The notes beneath the pieces were generated by a model. It ran no database searches, had not been told where the DNA came from, and saw only the letters and a list, made by a program, of their open reading frames with translations. A DNA stretch of 64,000 nt from Tricholoma matsutake (lineage: Eukaryota > Basidiomycota > Agaricomycetes > Agaricales > Tricholomataceae), in the NCBI GenBank assembly GCA_026075535.2, contig AP026548.1, positions 1,364,001-1,428,000 on the forward strand, written 5' to 3'. Of this stretch, positions 34,713 through 47,776 are shown piece after piece. Each line of letters opens with the position of its first letter. Position 1 is the first letter of the stretch. The translations under genes were made by a program, and so were the position numbers.

Positions 34713-36047
34713 CTTACCAAGACTATACTTGTGCTAGAGGGCCATTGCATTGCATGGCAATTCCAAGTTCTGTAGGGGGCTGGGGGCTTTACCCGCTTAG
34801 AGCATACACAGCCACTATTGCAGTGGCCAGCTGGCTTTGGCTTGGTTTTTGTAGAATCAGGGCCCCACTTCTGGCCATTCCATTTTGATTGATGTTCATG
34901 GGCAAAAAAGGGGAGGTTACTAAAGGGGCCTGGCAAGATCCGAAACGGATGAGAATCAAAATAGGCCACTTCAGCAATTAGTACACTAATAGATCAGATG
35001 AGACATCCAGCCAGCTCAATTGACAATACCTTGTCTCAATAAATTGAGAACTTGGAATTACTCATTTATTTAAATTTAATAGTAACCATCCGTTCATCCA
35101 TGGATATCACCCATGCAATATCCATATCCATATCCATCCATCCATATATCATATCCATGGATGGTCACCCAGATGATGGCCATCCATGGTAGTCCCTAGA
35201 CCATCCAGCAATCCAAAGTGAAAATTTAAGAGAGGCAGCTTCTCAGCAGAAATTGGAGACAGGCTTGAATTTTAAAGTCAGCCTAAAAAATATTTCAAAC
35301 CCAATGGGTTTTACTGACATGCAGATTTTGAACAAAAAAGGTAATCATCACATTCAGTCACACTTACAACAACACCACCACAACTTATGACACCTATCTG
35401 AGAATCAGTACCAGGTAAGTATGAGGTCTTGACTTGGTCCATATGAGACACTAATGAAGTTTTGACTGTGTTTTAGTGATAATGTTTGGAGTCAAGCATT
35501 CTCTGCATACAGCATCATGATGGTGCTGTCTCAACACATCCAGATGATGAGGACAACTCGACTCCTACCAGGTAAGTATGAGGTTTTATCTCTGCCCACA
35601 TATGATACCAATGAAGATTTTATTATGTCAGTCTCAACACTTCAAAATGGCAGGTATTAGGGCAACATCCACTATCTGCTAGCTAAGACCATGTGGGTTC
35701 TCTCTACAAGAAGGGGGTGGGATCCACATGCATGATGGGGAAATTGATGGTTTTGATGTGATGGGTTATTAATAGAGTGATTGGTTGAGAAAGGCATTTC
35801 ACACCACAAGTATAGGTGGAATACCTAAGAGAACACAACTGGGGTCCCCTAGATGTGTATTCAAGTTTTATATACTATGTTACATATATTGTACATTGTT
35901 GCTACCAACGTGTGCATACATGTGCATATATATTGATGTGTGTGAAATAAAATTCTCATGCCCCATGTGTGCAACATCATGTAGCACAATTCAACATAAA
36001 TGAAATTTTATCAGGTAATGAGGCTGTTTCCTAACATTACCCCCCTT
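34713..36047. other. Non-coding relics: simple repeats and two similar intron-like segments
   Basis: About 35095-35200 is rich in CCATCC and CATATC. Two segments starting ACCAGGTAAGTATGAGG (about 35411 and 35567) look like related introns: the first ends TTTTAG at about 35476, and the second reaches a CAG near 35650. The flanking exon-like DNA has no recognised product. The rest shows nothing I can support. Confidence 0.45.
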
Positions 36048-37690
36048 TTATGCCTCAACTTCCAGGCAAGAAAATATTGTATCTGTCCCCTCTGTGAAAT
36101 TTTGGTAAGGCTGGAATTTCATCCCCTCATACACCATTCTTGCAATGAAATGCAGAGCATTTGGATTACATTTAAAGAATTGGGTGATCATGTTACGCTC
36201 TTGCTTACAATTCTCTTTGGGTTCCCATGAGTTGTTTTCATCAGTATAGTTCTTCCACTTTGTTAAGAACTCCAATTTATTTCATCAAAGACATGAGTCT
36301 AGAATTTCTTTGACTACATATTCTGGAGCACCTTCTACAGTTATTGGAGCTTGTGGAGTAATTTGTGGGCCAGGAGTAGTAGGCAGGCGGTAGGGGCATA
36401 GGCAGGAAACATTAATCTAGGGATCAATCTTGAATGATTGAGGTAATTTTAGCACTACCACATTAGGCAAAATTACTTTAGAGATTGCATATGGGCCAAC
36501 TTGTTTCTCTGTGAGTTTCCTAGGAGGTTGTGGAATATTAAGGTCCTTGGTACTTGGCCATACCAAGTCGCCAACATTGTACTCTGGAGTGGGAGCTCAA
36601 GTACGATCTGCATGTCGCATCATATCATCATGTGCTTTCATCAATGCCACCTCTGCTTCTTTGTGTACCTTTTGCATCTTAGATACAAAGTCTTCTACTG
36701 ATTGTACCTTAATTTTTCTTTGGGGTTCTATTCCCATGCAGGGACAATAGCCATAATTAGTGAAGAAGGGGAACATCTGAGTAGCCAAATGGAATTTATT
36801 GTTGTGGGAAAATTTGGCAATTGCCAGCCATTCAGGCCAGTTGCTTTGTTCATAGTTAACAAACATGCATAGGTACTGCTCCAACTCCTGGTTCATCCTC
36901 TCTGGCTGCCCATCTGTTTGTGGGTGATATGCTGTAGATAATGTGGTTGAATCCCCAATGTGGTGTTTAATTTTTGCATAAATGCAGAAGTGAATTATGG
37001 CCCACAATCGGAGATAACAGTATCAAGTAATCTATGTAACCACCATACCTGATTTAGGTAGAGGCATGCCAAGCCTAATGATGAGGTTTCTGTAGTGGTA
37101 GGAATAATGGACCTCCTTTGTAAAGTGGTTGCATACTACAAATATAGTGTCATATCCTTGAGCTTTGTGTAATCCAGTGATAAAATCTACAGATATATCA
37201 TGCCAGGGCACCTTCGGTATGGGGTTCAGCATTAACTTCCCTCCAGGTTTCCCTGGAAACTTCTTCCCCCTCATGTATGTATCACATCCATCCACATACC
37301 TCAACACATATTTAGAAATTCTGGGCCACCAATAATTTCTCATTACTAATTCCAATGTCTTCCATCTTCCTGGGTGTCTGGCAGTCAGTGTATTATGATG
37401 TAACTGGACAATCTCCCTTTGCAAATCAGGATCCTTTGGTACATACACCTTCTCAGAATAACACTAACCCTTGCTCCTCAACCCATTCATCTCCTTTAAT
37501 ATTACCCTTCTTCTGTCCCTTCAAAGCTTTCATGGCTTCCACTACTTCATTATCCATTTCTGAGCATTGTCTAATTTTAGACAACATCTCCATTTCTGAG
37601 CTATCTATTAATAGATGCCCTTGGCACATAGCACAAATGTGAAAGTATTCATGTTTGAGTAACATAACATTTGTATTGTCCTCCTCCACC
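36048..37690 (-). pseudogene. Fragment of a third gypsy chromovirus (C): integrase and chromodomain
   Basis: Minus strand. It has VYVPKDPDLQREIVQLHHNT with the zinc-domain remains (37448-37250) and ISVDFITGLHKAQGYDTIF. After a shift comes STAYHPQTDGQPERMNQELE (about 36950), then a C-terminal chromodomain near 36275-36150 with LTKWKNYTDENNSWEP. Several stops are present. It is truncated upstream, where the LTR of element D2 begins. Confidence 0.82.
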
Positions 37691-38928
37691 TATAAGGGCA
37701 ACCTCAGCCTCTAGCAAAGGGAAATCCAAAGTTAAAATTACACTACATATTACAGGGATTGGAGGTGCACCTAGCAAAGGGAAATCCAAAGAGAAAACTC
37801 TGAGGATCCCTTTTCCAATGCCCAGTATATGTGAAGACTGCAAAAATCAAATAATAATCTAAAAATAGAAAAGGTGGAGATAGGCAGATCAAGGCCGCTG
37901 AATGACATCATACCAAGGGGTAGATGTCAGAAGGGGTGCTCTGCCTCTAAATATACTGTCAACATGCACAAACATGATTGAAAGTGAAATTAGTAATAAA
38001 ATAAGGAAAAATCATAGAAAATGAAGAATAGAAGGAAATGAAGTGAGGAAAAATATAGGATGAACATAAAAAATAGGAGAAACACACAGGGCACCCCCCT
38101 GAGTCCCCCCTAGTCCCCTTACATCACCCCCTCTCTAAGATGCATCGCCCTGATGCATTTGAAATTGTATACAACCAAAGTCAGTGACTTGAATGCAACG
38201 CAGTGCAGCAGTGTGCCATCGGTGGAATTCCTTGACTAACCGAGGGGCATTCACATCAGACTCTTCAACCCATGAGTTCTCCTCATACCTATAACCCTTC
38301 CAGTGCACCAAATACTGGAGTTCTCCTCAATGCAACTGGCTGTCCAAGATTGACTTGACTTCATACTGGGGTTCTCCCTCGATCACTGTAGGCAGTGGTG
38401 GTGGATGTGAATGGCGTGCCAGGAATGGATCTGGGGCAGCTAGAAGGAGTTTGATGACCTGGAAGACTGGGTGGAGTCTGGACATGGAGGCTGGGAGGCA
38501 TAGACAATAGGCATGCATTCCAACACACTTGACAATGGGGAAAGGTCCCAGGAAGCAATGAGTGAGTTTCTTGGATGGACACATAGTGGAGATGTCACTG
38601 GAGTCAAGATAAACTTGATCACCAACCTTGTACTGAGGGGTCGGAGAATGGTGTTGGTTGTAAAAGTGTGCCATGTCATCCTTTGCCTTTGCTAAGGCTG
38701 CCTTTGCCTCCTCCAAGCTATCCTGCATGCATTCTGTGAACTCATTCACCATCTCAATGTGTCAGGGAGTTTGGCGAGGTTCAAATCCCATGCATGGATG
38801 TCATCCAGTGTCTAAGAGGAAAGGGGTCTGTTGAGTGGAAGCATGGACATGGTTGTTGTATCCAAACTCAGCCAAGGGGAGAAGATCATCCCAATTGTCC
38901 TGGCACTCATTGACAAAGATGCAGATGT
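37691..38928 (-). mobile_element. Truncated gypsy D-type element (D2): 3' LTR plus pol C-terminus
   Basis: The LTR at 37691-38123 matches the 43497 LTR but carries an extra repeat-bearing segment of about 60 bp, also present in the solo LTR at 39794. Next to it lies the end of pol: a tether with MVNEFTECMQDSLEEAKAAL and a chromodomain near 38310-38250, colinear with 43874-44650. Homology breaks near 38928. CpG sites present in the 43-44 kb copy are mostly TG or CA here, so this copy is older. Confidence 0.85.
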
Positions 38929-39370
38929 TACCACTCCTGAAATGATAGTCCCTTCAACACATCTTGACTTATTGAGTCTTTGGATGGAAGCAATGATGAC
39001 GATGTTGGGGTCATCAGTGGGAAGAGGGTGAGGTCATCATCTGCGACTAACATTGACGATGACTCATTGGAGGACATGCAAGTTGAGGAGAGTGACGAGG
39101 CCAAATGCAGTATGACTCATCAATCTTTTAGAAAATCACATGTTAATGTCAATGCAGTGTGCCTCTTGAAAGACTGGAATGCACCAATCTATGCATTCTT
39201 CCACCCTGTCCCATCCATCGACTATGTTGGCAACCCAGCTCAACATGTTCATGTCTTTGAGTGCAATGCAAAGTTTTGTAAATGGAAAGGCTTGAATCGA
39301 TGACACATTTGGAGATACCTTGACATGGCTGATGGGAAGTCGACCAGTAACCTTTGGGAAAAGCTATAAG
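38929..39370 (+). pseudogene. hAT transposase N-terminal fragment (BED-type)
   Basis: The frame includes KDWNAPIYAFFHPVPSIDYV, HVHVFECNAKFC, WRYLDMADGKSTSNL. From memory this is the N-terminal, BED-zinc-finger-like part of a common basidiomycete hAT transposase. A TGA interrupts it at 39301. It is cut at 39370 by the copia E insertion, and only a few bases resume after 51421, so the rest is missing. Confidence 0.6.
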
Positions 39371-39644
39371 TGTTGGAGCAGACTATATACGCTGCACAGT
39401 GGAAGAGACAACACGTTCCTTACAACCTACCTGGGGTTTACTTAGACTTACAGCTAGGGTTAGCAGAGGTAAGAACACTGTATTCCTACTATGGTACAGG
39501 TTCTCCTTATATACATAATAATAAGGACGTCACATGACTCAGGAATGTGTTTACTGCATGTATGTGCAGTAAGCACAGTAACATGTGTATGCTGCATGTA
39601 TTGCCTCATGTATACAGCATGCATCACTGGGATTAATTTCAACA
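39371..39644 (-). repeat. 3' LTR of copia E
   Basis: Same length as 51143-51416, ends TGTTG/CAACA. Preceded on the minus strand by a G8 purine tract. Confidence 0.95.
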
Positions 39645-39656
39645 CCCCCCCTCAAA
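39645..39656 (-). promoter_or_regulatory. Polypurine tract of copia E
   Basis: On the minus strand TTGAGGGGGGGG abuts the TG of the 3' LTR. Confidence 0.8.
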
Positions 39657-39676
39657 CTGTACAGCGCTCTAAGCAG

Positions 39677-42600
39677 CTAAGTTTGAATCTCGAAAGTAAT
39701 TCCGAGAGAGTCTCTAAATTTCCTGAATAGGATGGCGCCAAGGTTCTTTGTGAACATGTCAGCCGGATTATCACTTCCAGGAATGAAAACGACTGTAAGG
39801 GGACTATGGGGGTGCCCTGTGTGTTTTTCCTATTTTTTATGTTCGTCCCATATTTTTCCCCACCTCATTTCCTTCTATTCTTCATTTTCTATGATTTTTC
39901 CGGATTTTATTACTAATTTTCCCTTGCTATCATGTTTGTATATGTTGACACTTTTATATTTAGAGGTGGAGTACCCCTTCCGACACATACCCCTTGGTAT
40001 GATGTCATTCGGCGGCCTTGATCCACCTATCTCCGCCTTTTTCTATTTTTAGGTTATATTTGATTTTTGTCGTCTTCACATATACTGGGCATCAGCAAGG
40101 GGATCCTTAGAGTTTTCTCTTCGGATTTCCCTTTGCTAGGTGCGCCCCCAATCCCTGTATTATGTAGCATAATTTTAACTTCGGATTTCCCTTTGCTAGA
40201 GGCTCAGGTTGCCCTTATAATGACTGTGACTTTGTCATTTTCTATGCATTCGTGGGTGTAGTGGTAGCGAATGTCTATATGTTTGGTCCTTCTTTCCTGA
40301 ACTGGATTTGATCCAATAAAGATGGATCCCTGATTATCAGTGCAGATTGGTATGCGCTTCAGTGTATATCCAAGTTCCTGGAATAAGGACTCTATCCACA
40401 CTATCTGCCGACAAGTGTCGGAGAGAGCCATATATTCGGCTTCTGTGGATGACAGTGCTACAGTTTTTTGTAAATGGGACTGCCAGCACACAATGCCACT
40501 CGCCAGAGTAGCAAAGTAACCTGTTGTAGATCGGCGCTTGACAGTGTCAGCTGCCCAATCAGAATCTGTGAAGGCCTGCAGCCCCTCGGATTTCTCTCCA
40601 TCATAGACTATACTGTACTTCTGGGTTCCCACCAGATAGCGCATTATGTACATTGCTTTGTCTAGATGTTCTTGGCTAGGATTAGCCAAGAATTGCAACA
40701 TCTTGATTACCGCGTAAGCAATATCAGGTCGCGTTCCGAGCATCAGATACAATAAAGATCCAATCACAGACTGATATTTTGATCTAAGCGCCACGTTTGG
40801 CGTCGCTGTGTTCTCCGACGGTTTGTAGCCAGTCAGGAGCGGAGTGGGGGCAACTTTGGCATTTGTCATCTCGAACCTCTCGAGCACTTTGGCGAGATAT
40901 TCTGTTTGATCGAGTTTGACTTTTGTAGCGGTCTGTGTGACGCGCATGCCTAAGAATTCCATGACTTTTTCAGTACTACAGCACTCCCAATGCTTCAGGC
41001 AAGCATTCTTCTTTTCATGCACAAGTTTCTTGTTCTTGCCCATGAACAAGCCATCGTCAACATAGACTAGCACAATAATGATGCTGCCTGTCTTAGGATC
41101 CTTGTGTATGAAGATGCTGGCATCGGAGCTGGCGCACACAAACCCAATGGTGCACATAAATGCCTCTAGCTCTTTCCACCATGCTAGTGAAGCCTGTTTA
41201 AGGCCATACAATGCTCGGCGTAAGCGCATTACTTTGCGCTCTTTACCCTCGGGTTGATCCATATAGATCTCCTCATCAAGTTTGCCATATAAAAATGCAG
41301 TTTTTACATCTAGACCGGTCATATACATGCCTTCTAGAGACGCAAGGGCAAACATGAGGCGTACGGTCTCGTAGCGGACTACTGGTGAGAAAATCTCATC
41401 AAAGTCAACGCCTTCGACTTGTGAAAAGCCTTTGGCCACGAGTCTGGCTCGTTTTCTTCTGTCTGATTTCACAGAGAAAACCCATCTATTTTTGATCGTT
41501 TTCCGATCATGTGGAAGATCGACGATATCATAGACTTGTCGCTTGCGAAGAGCCTCTAACTCTTCACGACAAGCCTGTTTCCACTCAAGTTGCTGCTGCC
41601 GGGGTAGGCGCACAATATCGTGAAATTGGTTTGGAACTAGGCTTTTTCCGCTTGATGGTGTGACTGCTTTTGATAACAGCCAGCGGATAAGCTCATCTCC
41701 ACCTTCCTTGGTTATCTTTTTAATATAACCTGCTTCATCCGGTTCCCCCATTGGGTAATCATGTTCTTGATTATTGGAATCAGGCACACTCTCGTGGGGT
41801 GCCGAACTCGGTCCAGCAACTGGTTCTTGCTGTTGAGGTCGTGGTTGTGTTCGGTTATGATCCGAATCTTGACCCACAGACTTCTTCCAATATCGATCAT
41901 GCGCAATGTCTCTCTCTATGTCAGAGGGGAGTCGCTGTTCTCCATAGGTATTGCCGGGACAGTTTGGGATTTTCCTCTGCCTGCCTGATTGACAGGGCAA
42001 TTGCTGCCATTCCTGTTGATCTTCACGTCTTGGACGAAAGTCCTCAGTGTTAACTGGAGGCGGCGGAGGAGGAGCGTTAGTCGCATCGTCATGTGCCTTT
42101 TGCTCACTTGGTAAATCATCATCATCATCTTCTGATGATGGAGGAAGGGGCGGATTTTGTGGCGGTATAGGGTCATCGCCATCCATTCCAGATGAGTGGT
42201 CGTCATCTTCTGGTTCTGGAGGTGGAAAATCACCAAGGTCTGTCTTGGCAGGAGTTTTAGCTCCAGGACAGCATGGGAACATCGTTTCATCAAATAGTGC
42301 CGTGGCACCAATGAATATTGCGCCATTTTGTCGCATGAAATGATATGCTTTAATGCCATCTTCTACTCCAAGGTACGTCATTAACTCCGATCGAGGAGAT
42401 AATGTTGTTGGACGTTTTTCCTTTGGTAGATAGACATAAGCACCGCAACCAAAGACCTTCAGATTGTTTAGATCTGGGCAGACCTTTGTCAGGTCCTCAA
42501 AAGGTGTCAGCCATTTCAGGCGCCTTATTGGGGTTCGGTTGTATAAATGTGTTGCATGTTCTATGCAAAATTCCCACCATGATTGTGGTAGACAAGCGGT

Positions 42601-43491
42601 GAACCGCAAGGTTTGCGACTTTTCCATTATTGTCCTTATGGCGCGCTCTGCGCACCCGTTCTGTTGATGAACGTGGGGTGCAGACATCTCTATTTTGATG
42701 CCTAAGTCCTTGAGCTGTTTTTGTAGCTCACGATCCTTGAACTCCCCCCCTGGATCAACATGCCAGCGCTTGATTGTAGCGCCATATTGGGTTTTAGCCA
42801 TCACTTGAAATTGTCTAATCGCTGCAGCAGCATCAGATTTCTTTCTGAGACATTGGACCCAAATATGTGACATTTTGTCATCCAGAAATACAATGAAGTA
42901 TTTATGTTTGTGGTACGATAGTACTGGGAGTTCCTTTAGGTCGGAATGTATTAATTCAAAGGATTTGTCAGCTCGTGAGTCTGACTCGGGAAAAGATTTT
43001 GAGGTCATTTTCCCTTCTGCACACCCTGGACATATAATTTTGTCTTTAGGAATAATTAAATTCCTTGGGAATTTTATGGTGCTTTTAGGCATTTTCCCTA
43101 GCGCCTCTTTGGATGGGTGTCCAAGTCGCCTATGCCAAGTCAAGTAGTCAGCGACATAAATGGTCGCAACATTAACCTTTTTGGTGCTCAATATATGAGT
43201 CCGAGCCCAATAGATCGTGTCATTCCTCCTTAGAGGGACACAATGCATGATTGGGTTTCCATGCTCGATAAATGAAATGTGTGCAGAGGAACCACGCACA
43301 TCACTTCCATCTTGTAAAAAGACCCCCATTGACATCAATCGAGTATTAATGTCGGGTATGTAGTAGACGGGGTATAACCGTGTTTCACGTGTCTCTGACT
43401 TCCCATGACATACTACCTGGTGTTTAATGAAGACTGCTCCTTTTCCTACTATATGAGTAGTACCAGTGGCCATTTGGACCAAGGTAGAGTC
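39677..43491 (-). pseudogene. Copia E pol: integrase, RT, RNase H (interrupted only by insertions)
   Basis: The frame enters from gag across the gypsy D site and runs open to 40225. It is broken by the solo LTR (39794-40219) and resumes to a stop at 39677 with FIPGSDNPADMFTKNLG. Integrase has WHRRLGHPS with CPGCAEGK, then HSDLKEL, VDPGGEFK and GCAERA, giving the D, D and E. RT has WVFSVKSD, LDVKTAFLYGKLDEEIYM and LVYVDDGLFMG. RNase H has FTDSDWAAD and SSTEAEYMALSD. No internal stop was seen, so this element was probably active until the nested insertions. Confidence 0.93.
39794..40219 (+). mobile_element. Solo LTR of a gypsy D-type element
   Basis: It is 426 bp, opens TGTAAGGGGACTA and ends CCCTTATA. 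It is flanked by ACGAC and ATGAC, a 5-bp duplication with one CpG change. Compared with the 366-bp gypsy D LTR it has an extra 60 bp that duplicates TTCGGATTTCCCTTTGCTAG. It sits near the 3' end of the copia E pol frame, in the opposite orientation. Confidence 0.92.
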
Positions 43492-43496
43492 CTTTC

Positions 43497-43862
43497 TATA
43501 AGGGCAACCTAAGCCTCTAGCAAAGGGAAATCCGAAGAGAAAACTCTAAGGATCCCCTTGCTGATGCCCAGTATATGTGAAGACGACAAAAATCAAATAT
43601 AACCTAAAAATAGAAAAAGGCGGAGATAGGCGGATCAAGGCCGCCGAATGACATCATACCAAGGGGTATGTGTCGGAAGGGGTACTCCACCTCTAAATAT
43701 AAAAGTGTCAACATATACAAACATGATAGCAAGGGAAAATTAGTAATAAAATCCGGAAAAATCATAGAAAATGAAGAATAGAAGGAAATGAGGTGGGGAA
43801 AAATATGGGACGAACATAAAAAATAGGAAAAACACACAGGGCACCCCCTTAGTCCCCTTACA
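43497..43862 (-). repeat. 3' LTR of gypsy D
   Basis: 366 bp, 99 percent identical to 49058-49423 by direct reading (three differences). Confidence 0.95.
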
Positions 43863-43873
43863 TCACCCCCTCT

Positions 43874-46800
43874 CTAAGATGCATCGCCCCGATGCATTCG
43901 AAATCGTATACGACCAAAGTCCGTGACTTGAATGCGACGCAGTGCAGCAGTGTGCCGTTGGTGGAAATCCTTGATTAACCGAGGGGCATTTACGTCAGAC
44001 TCTTCGACCCATGAGTTCTCCTCATACCCATAACCCTTCCAATGTACCAAATACTGGAGTTTTCCTCGACGCAAACAGCTGTCCAAGATTGACTCGACTT
44101 CATATTGGGGTTCTCCCTCGACCACTGTAGGTGGTGGTGGTGGGTGTGAATGGCGTCCCGGGAACGGATCTGGGGGAGCTGGAAGCAATTTGACGACATG
44201 GAAGATGGGATGGAGTCTGGACATGGAGGCTGGGAGGCGTAGACGATAGGCATGTGTTCCAACGCACTTGACAATGGGGAAAGGTCCCAAGAAGCGATGA
44301 GCGAGTTTCTTGGATGGACGTGTAGTGGAGATGTCACTGGAGTCAAGATAAACTCGATCACCAACCTTGTACTGAGGGGTTGGGGAGTGGCGCTGGTTGT
44401 AAAATCGCGCCATGTCGTCCTTTGCCTTTGCTAAGGCTGCCCTTGCCTCCTCCAAGCTATCCCTCATGCGTTCTGTGAACTCATTCACTGTCTCGATGTG
44501 TGAGGGAGTTTGGCGAGGTTCAAATCCCATGCGTGGATGTCGTCCAGTGTCTAAGAGGAAAGGGGTCTGTTGAGTGGAAGCATGGACATGGTTGTTGTAC
44601 CCAAACTCGGCCAAAGGAAGGAGATCATCCCAATCGTCCTGGCATTCATTGACAAAGAGGTGGATGTACTGCTCCAGTTCCTGGTTGACTCGCTCCGTCT
44701 GGCCATCAGTTTGTGGGTGATAAGCAGTTGAAGTGAGGAGTTTGATCCCCAGGAGTCGGTACAGCTCACGAGTGAACTCTGCCATGAACTGAGGGCCACG
44801 ATCCAAGAGGAAGGCACCAGGAAGTCCATGTAACTTCCACACGTGGTGGAGGTAGAGTCGAGCGGCACCTAGGGCACTGACAGTGGTGTGAGTGGGAATG
44901 AAGTGAGCGCGTTTTCCCACTGAGTCAACTGTGCACATCACCACATCAAACCCGTTTGACTCTGGCAATTCCACCACAAAGTTGACGCTGACGACATCCC
45001 AACGACTCTCTGGAACAGGAAGAGGGTGTAGCTCACCAATAGGCTTGCGATGAGGGACCTTGGTGCGTAAGCAAAGGTCACAAGTGCAACAATACTGACC
45101 AATGAGCCGTGACATTTGTGGCCACCAATAGTTCCGTGAGGTGAGCTCCAAGGTCTTCCAGCGTCCAGGGTGGCCAGCAATCTGTGAGTCATGGTGTTGG
45201 GATATGATGCGCCGGCGAAGGTCTGGGTCATTGGGAACATAGATGCGATCCCTGAAATACAACAAGTCCTCCTTTTCAGCCCACTCTGCCGCACGTAAGG
45301 AAAGGGTCGATCCCTTCCTCAGTTCTTTAACAGCTCGGGCGACAACATCCTCATGTAAACCGCTACGGTTTGCGCGACGAATGTCACGTAGAATGTCCCG
45401 CTCCTCGCCCTGGGGTACGATGCCTTCCAGTGCCCGAATGGTGAACAGGTCTGGCTGCAACAGCACAATGTTTTGGTTGTCACCGCTGCCATCCCCATGG
45501 TCTGCACGTCGGGATAGGGCATCGGTCTTCCCCATGCTGCGACCCGGATGGTGGTGCAAGGAGAAGTCGAATCTAGATAGATACAGGGACCAACGAGCTT
45601 GACGACGGTTCAATTTCTTGGCCGTCATGAAGTACTCGAGGTTCTTGTGATCCGTCCAAATTTCCACCTTGTGTTGGGCACCCTCGAGGAAGTGTCGCCA
45701 CTCCTCAAGCGCACGCATTATCGCCAACATCTCCTTGTCATGGATCTCGTAGTTTCTCTCTACAGCACTAAGGCTTTTGGAGTAGAACGCAACAGGATGC
45801 CACTTCTGGTCCTCCGGAGACTGCTGAGACAACACAGTGCCCGTCGCAAAGTCAGAACTGTCGGCTTCTACACGAAAAGGACACGAATCGTCAGCAAAGG
45901 TAAGGATCGGAGTGGAAGTGACCATCTCCTTAAGCTTTTCGAACGCCTCCTGTTGTGCATTATCCCACCTCCATGCCTCCTTTCCTGTCAAGTCGAACAG
46001 CGGTCGTGCATGATGTGAGAAATCCTTGATAAAACGCCGATAAAAATTGATGAAGCCCAGGAAAGACTGCACCTCCTTCTTGTTCGTGGGCATAGGCCAA
46101 GCTGTGACCCCATTTACCTTGATAGGATCCATCTCCACTTGACCCTCCGAGATAATCAGGCTGAGGTACTTGATCTTGGTCCTTTCGAACTCGCATTTGT
46201 CCTGATGAAGGTAGAGTTTGTACCGTCGAAGTCGCTCTAGGACGAGGCGCATGATGCGACGGTGCTCTTCAACCGTGCGAGTGAAGATGAGGATGTCGTC
46301 GAGATAGATGCAGACAACGCCTTCGAGGATGAGGTCATGGAAGATGTCGTTCATCATGGTCTGAAAGGTGGCAGGGCTATTAGTAAGGCCAAAGAACATG
46401 ACAAGCGGTTCAAAAAGACCACGGTTGGTACGAAAGGCTGCCTTCCACTCATCTCCCTCCTTTATCCTCACATTATTATAACCCCAACGGACATCGAGCT
46501 TGGTGAAGTATCGGGCTCCACGGAGCTGGTTTACGAGTTCGGAGATGAGGGGTAGTGAGTAGCGATTTTTGACCGTGATGTTGTTGAGTCTTCTGTAGTC
46601 TTGAACCGGTCGAAGTGAGCCATCCTTCTTCTTGACAAAGAAAAAGGGAGAGGCCATGGGTGACTTCGATGGTCAAATACATCCAGAGGCCAGGTGTTCG
46701 TCGATGAACTGGTCAAGCTGCCGTTGTTCCTCCGGAGAGAGAGGATAGACCTTGCAGGATGAAGGGGTTGCGCCGGGGGTGAGTTCAATCGCGTGATCCC

Positions 46801-47776
46801 ATGGCTTACGCGCAGGAAGAGAGTCGAATGACTCCTTGGAGAACACGTCTTCAAACTCATGGAGATGAGGGAGTAAGGAGTTAGTAGAGGATTTAGCAGC
46901 GTTGTTTTTGTGGAAGGCCTCGGCGAGGCGTTGGGATATGTTCGATGTGGCACACACCTCATGCGATGAGCAAATCGCAGTGTAGAAGATCCGATCACCC
47001 TCCTCCACTTCCTCTGGGTCCTCATCATCATCATCCGAGTCCGGCATTAGATCAGGAACCCCTTCCAATTCTACTTCAGGTATAGGCAGGGGTCCAGCAC
47101 GACACTTCTGAGTTCGTCGTATTGCCGCCTTCTGTCCACGACGTTCTTGCCTGGCTTCTGTGAAACACGTCTGACAGCGGGATGGACATCGGCTCATGGT
47201 AACCTCCCCGGTGCGCCAGTCGACCTCTGGGTTATGGTCTCGAAGCCATGGATATCCCAAAATCGCCTTTTGCTTTCCTAATTGAGTGACAGCAAAAAGG
47301 GCACGCTCACTATGATCTTTGTAACGGAGAACCAGGTCTGCAACCTCTCGGATGGCACCAGCTTCATTTGGGGATCCATCCACATTATATACAGGTATCG
47401 GACATGAGAGTGAGCGAGTATTTAGACGATGTTGTTGTACCAGATGGGAATCGATGAAGAGACCAGTCGCACCAGAGTCCAGGAGCGCAGAGACACCGAG
47501 TATCTGTCCAGTGTCGGTCGTCTGCAGTTCGATGGCTAGGTTTAAGGAATGTGCAGAGGGAGTGGATGCCACAATATACTTGCGTGGTAGTTTACGCTCC
47601 CATGATTTAATTTTGGGATGTGGAGTAGAAGGAGAGATGGGGAGAGCAGGTACGTCTTTAGCCAACTTCGAAGGGTCAGAGAGGGGAGCAGTCACAGAAA
47701 TGGATTCATTCTCCAGGGATTCAACTGACAAGACTTCAAAGCGGTTATGGACAGGCAGTGAGGGCGTATGATTCAC
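43874..47776 (-). pseudogene. Gypsy D pol: protease, RT, RNase H, integrase, chromodomain
   Basis: Protease has ALLDSGATGLFIDSHLV near 47490. After one TGA near 46677 (family position is Arg) the frame is open for 927 codons. RT has SPFFFVKKKDGSLRPVQDYR and CIYLDDILIF. RNase H has VEADSSDFATGTVLSQQ and WTDHKNLEYF. The integrase zinc domain has QHHDSQIAGHPG...CTCDLCLRTK. The core reads VVSVNFVVELP, LLDRGPQF and TDGQTERVNQ, so the first catalytic Asp is Asn. A chromodomain is near 44085-43990 ([16 protein letters not shown]). Pol starts one base before the gag stop, at GTGAATC. Confidence 0.92.

Noticed and set aside
35095..35200. MITE with CCATCC/ATGGAT ends
   Set aside because: The symmetry comes from simple repeats; no matching target duplication was found.
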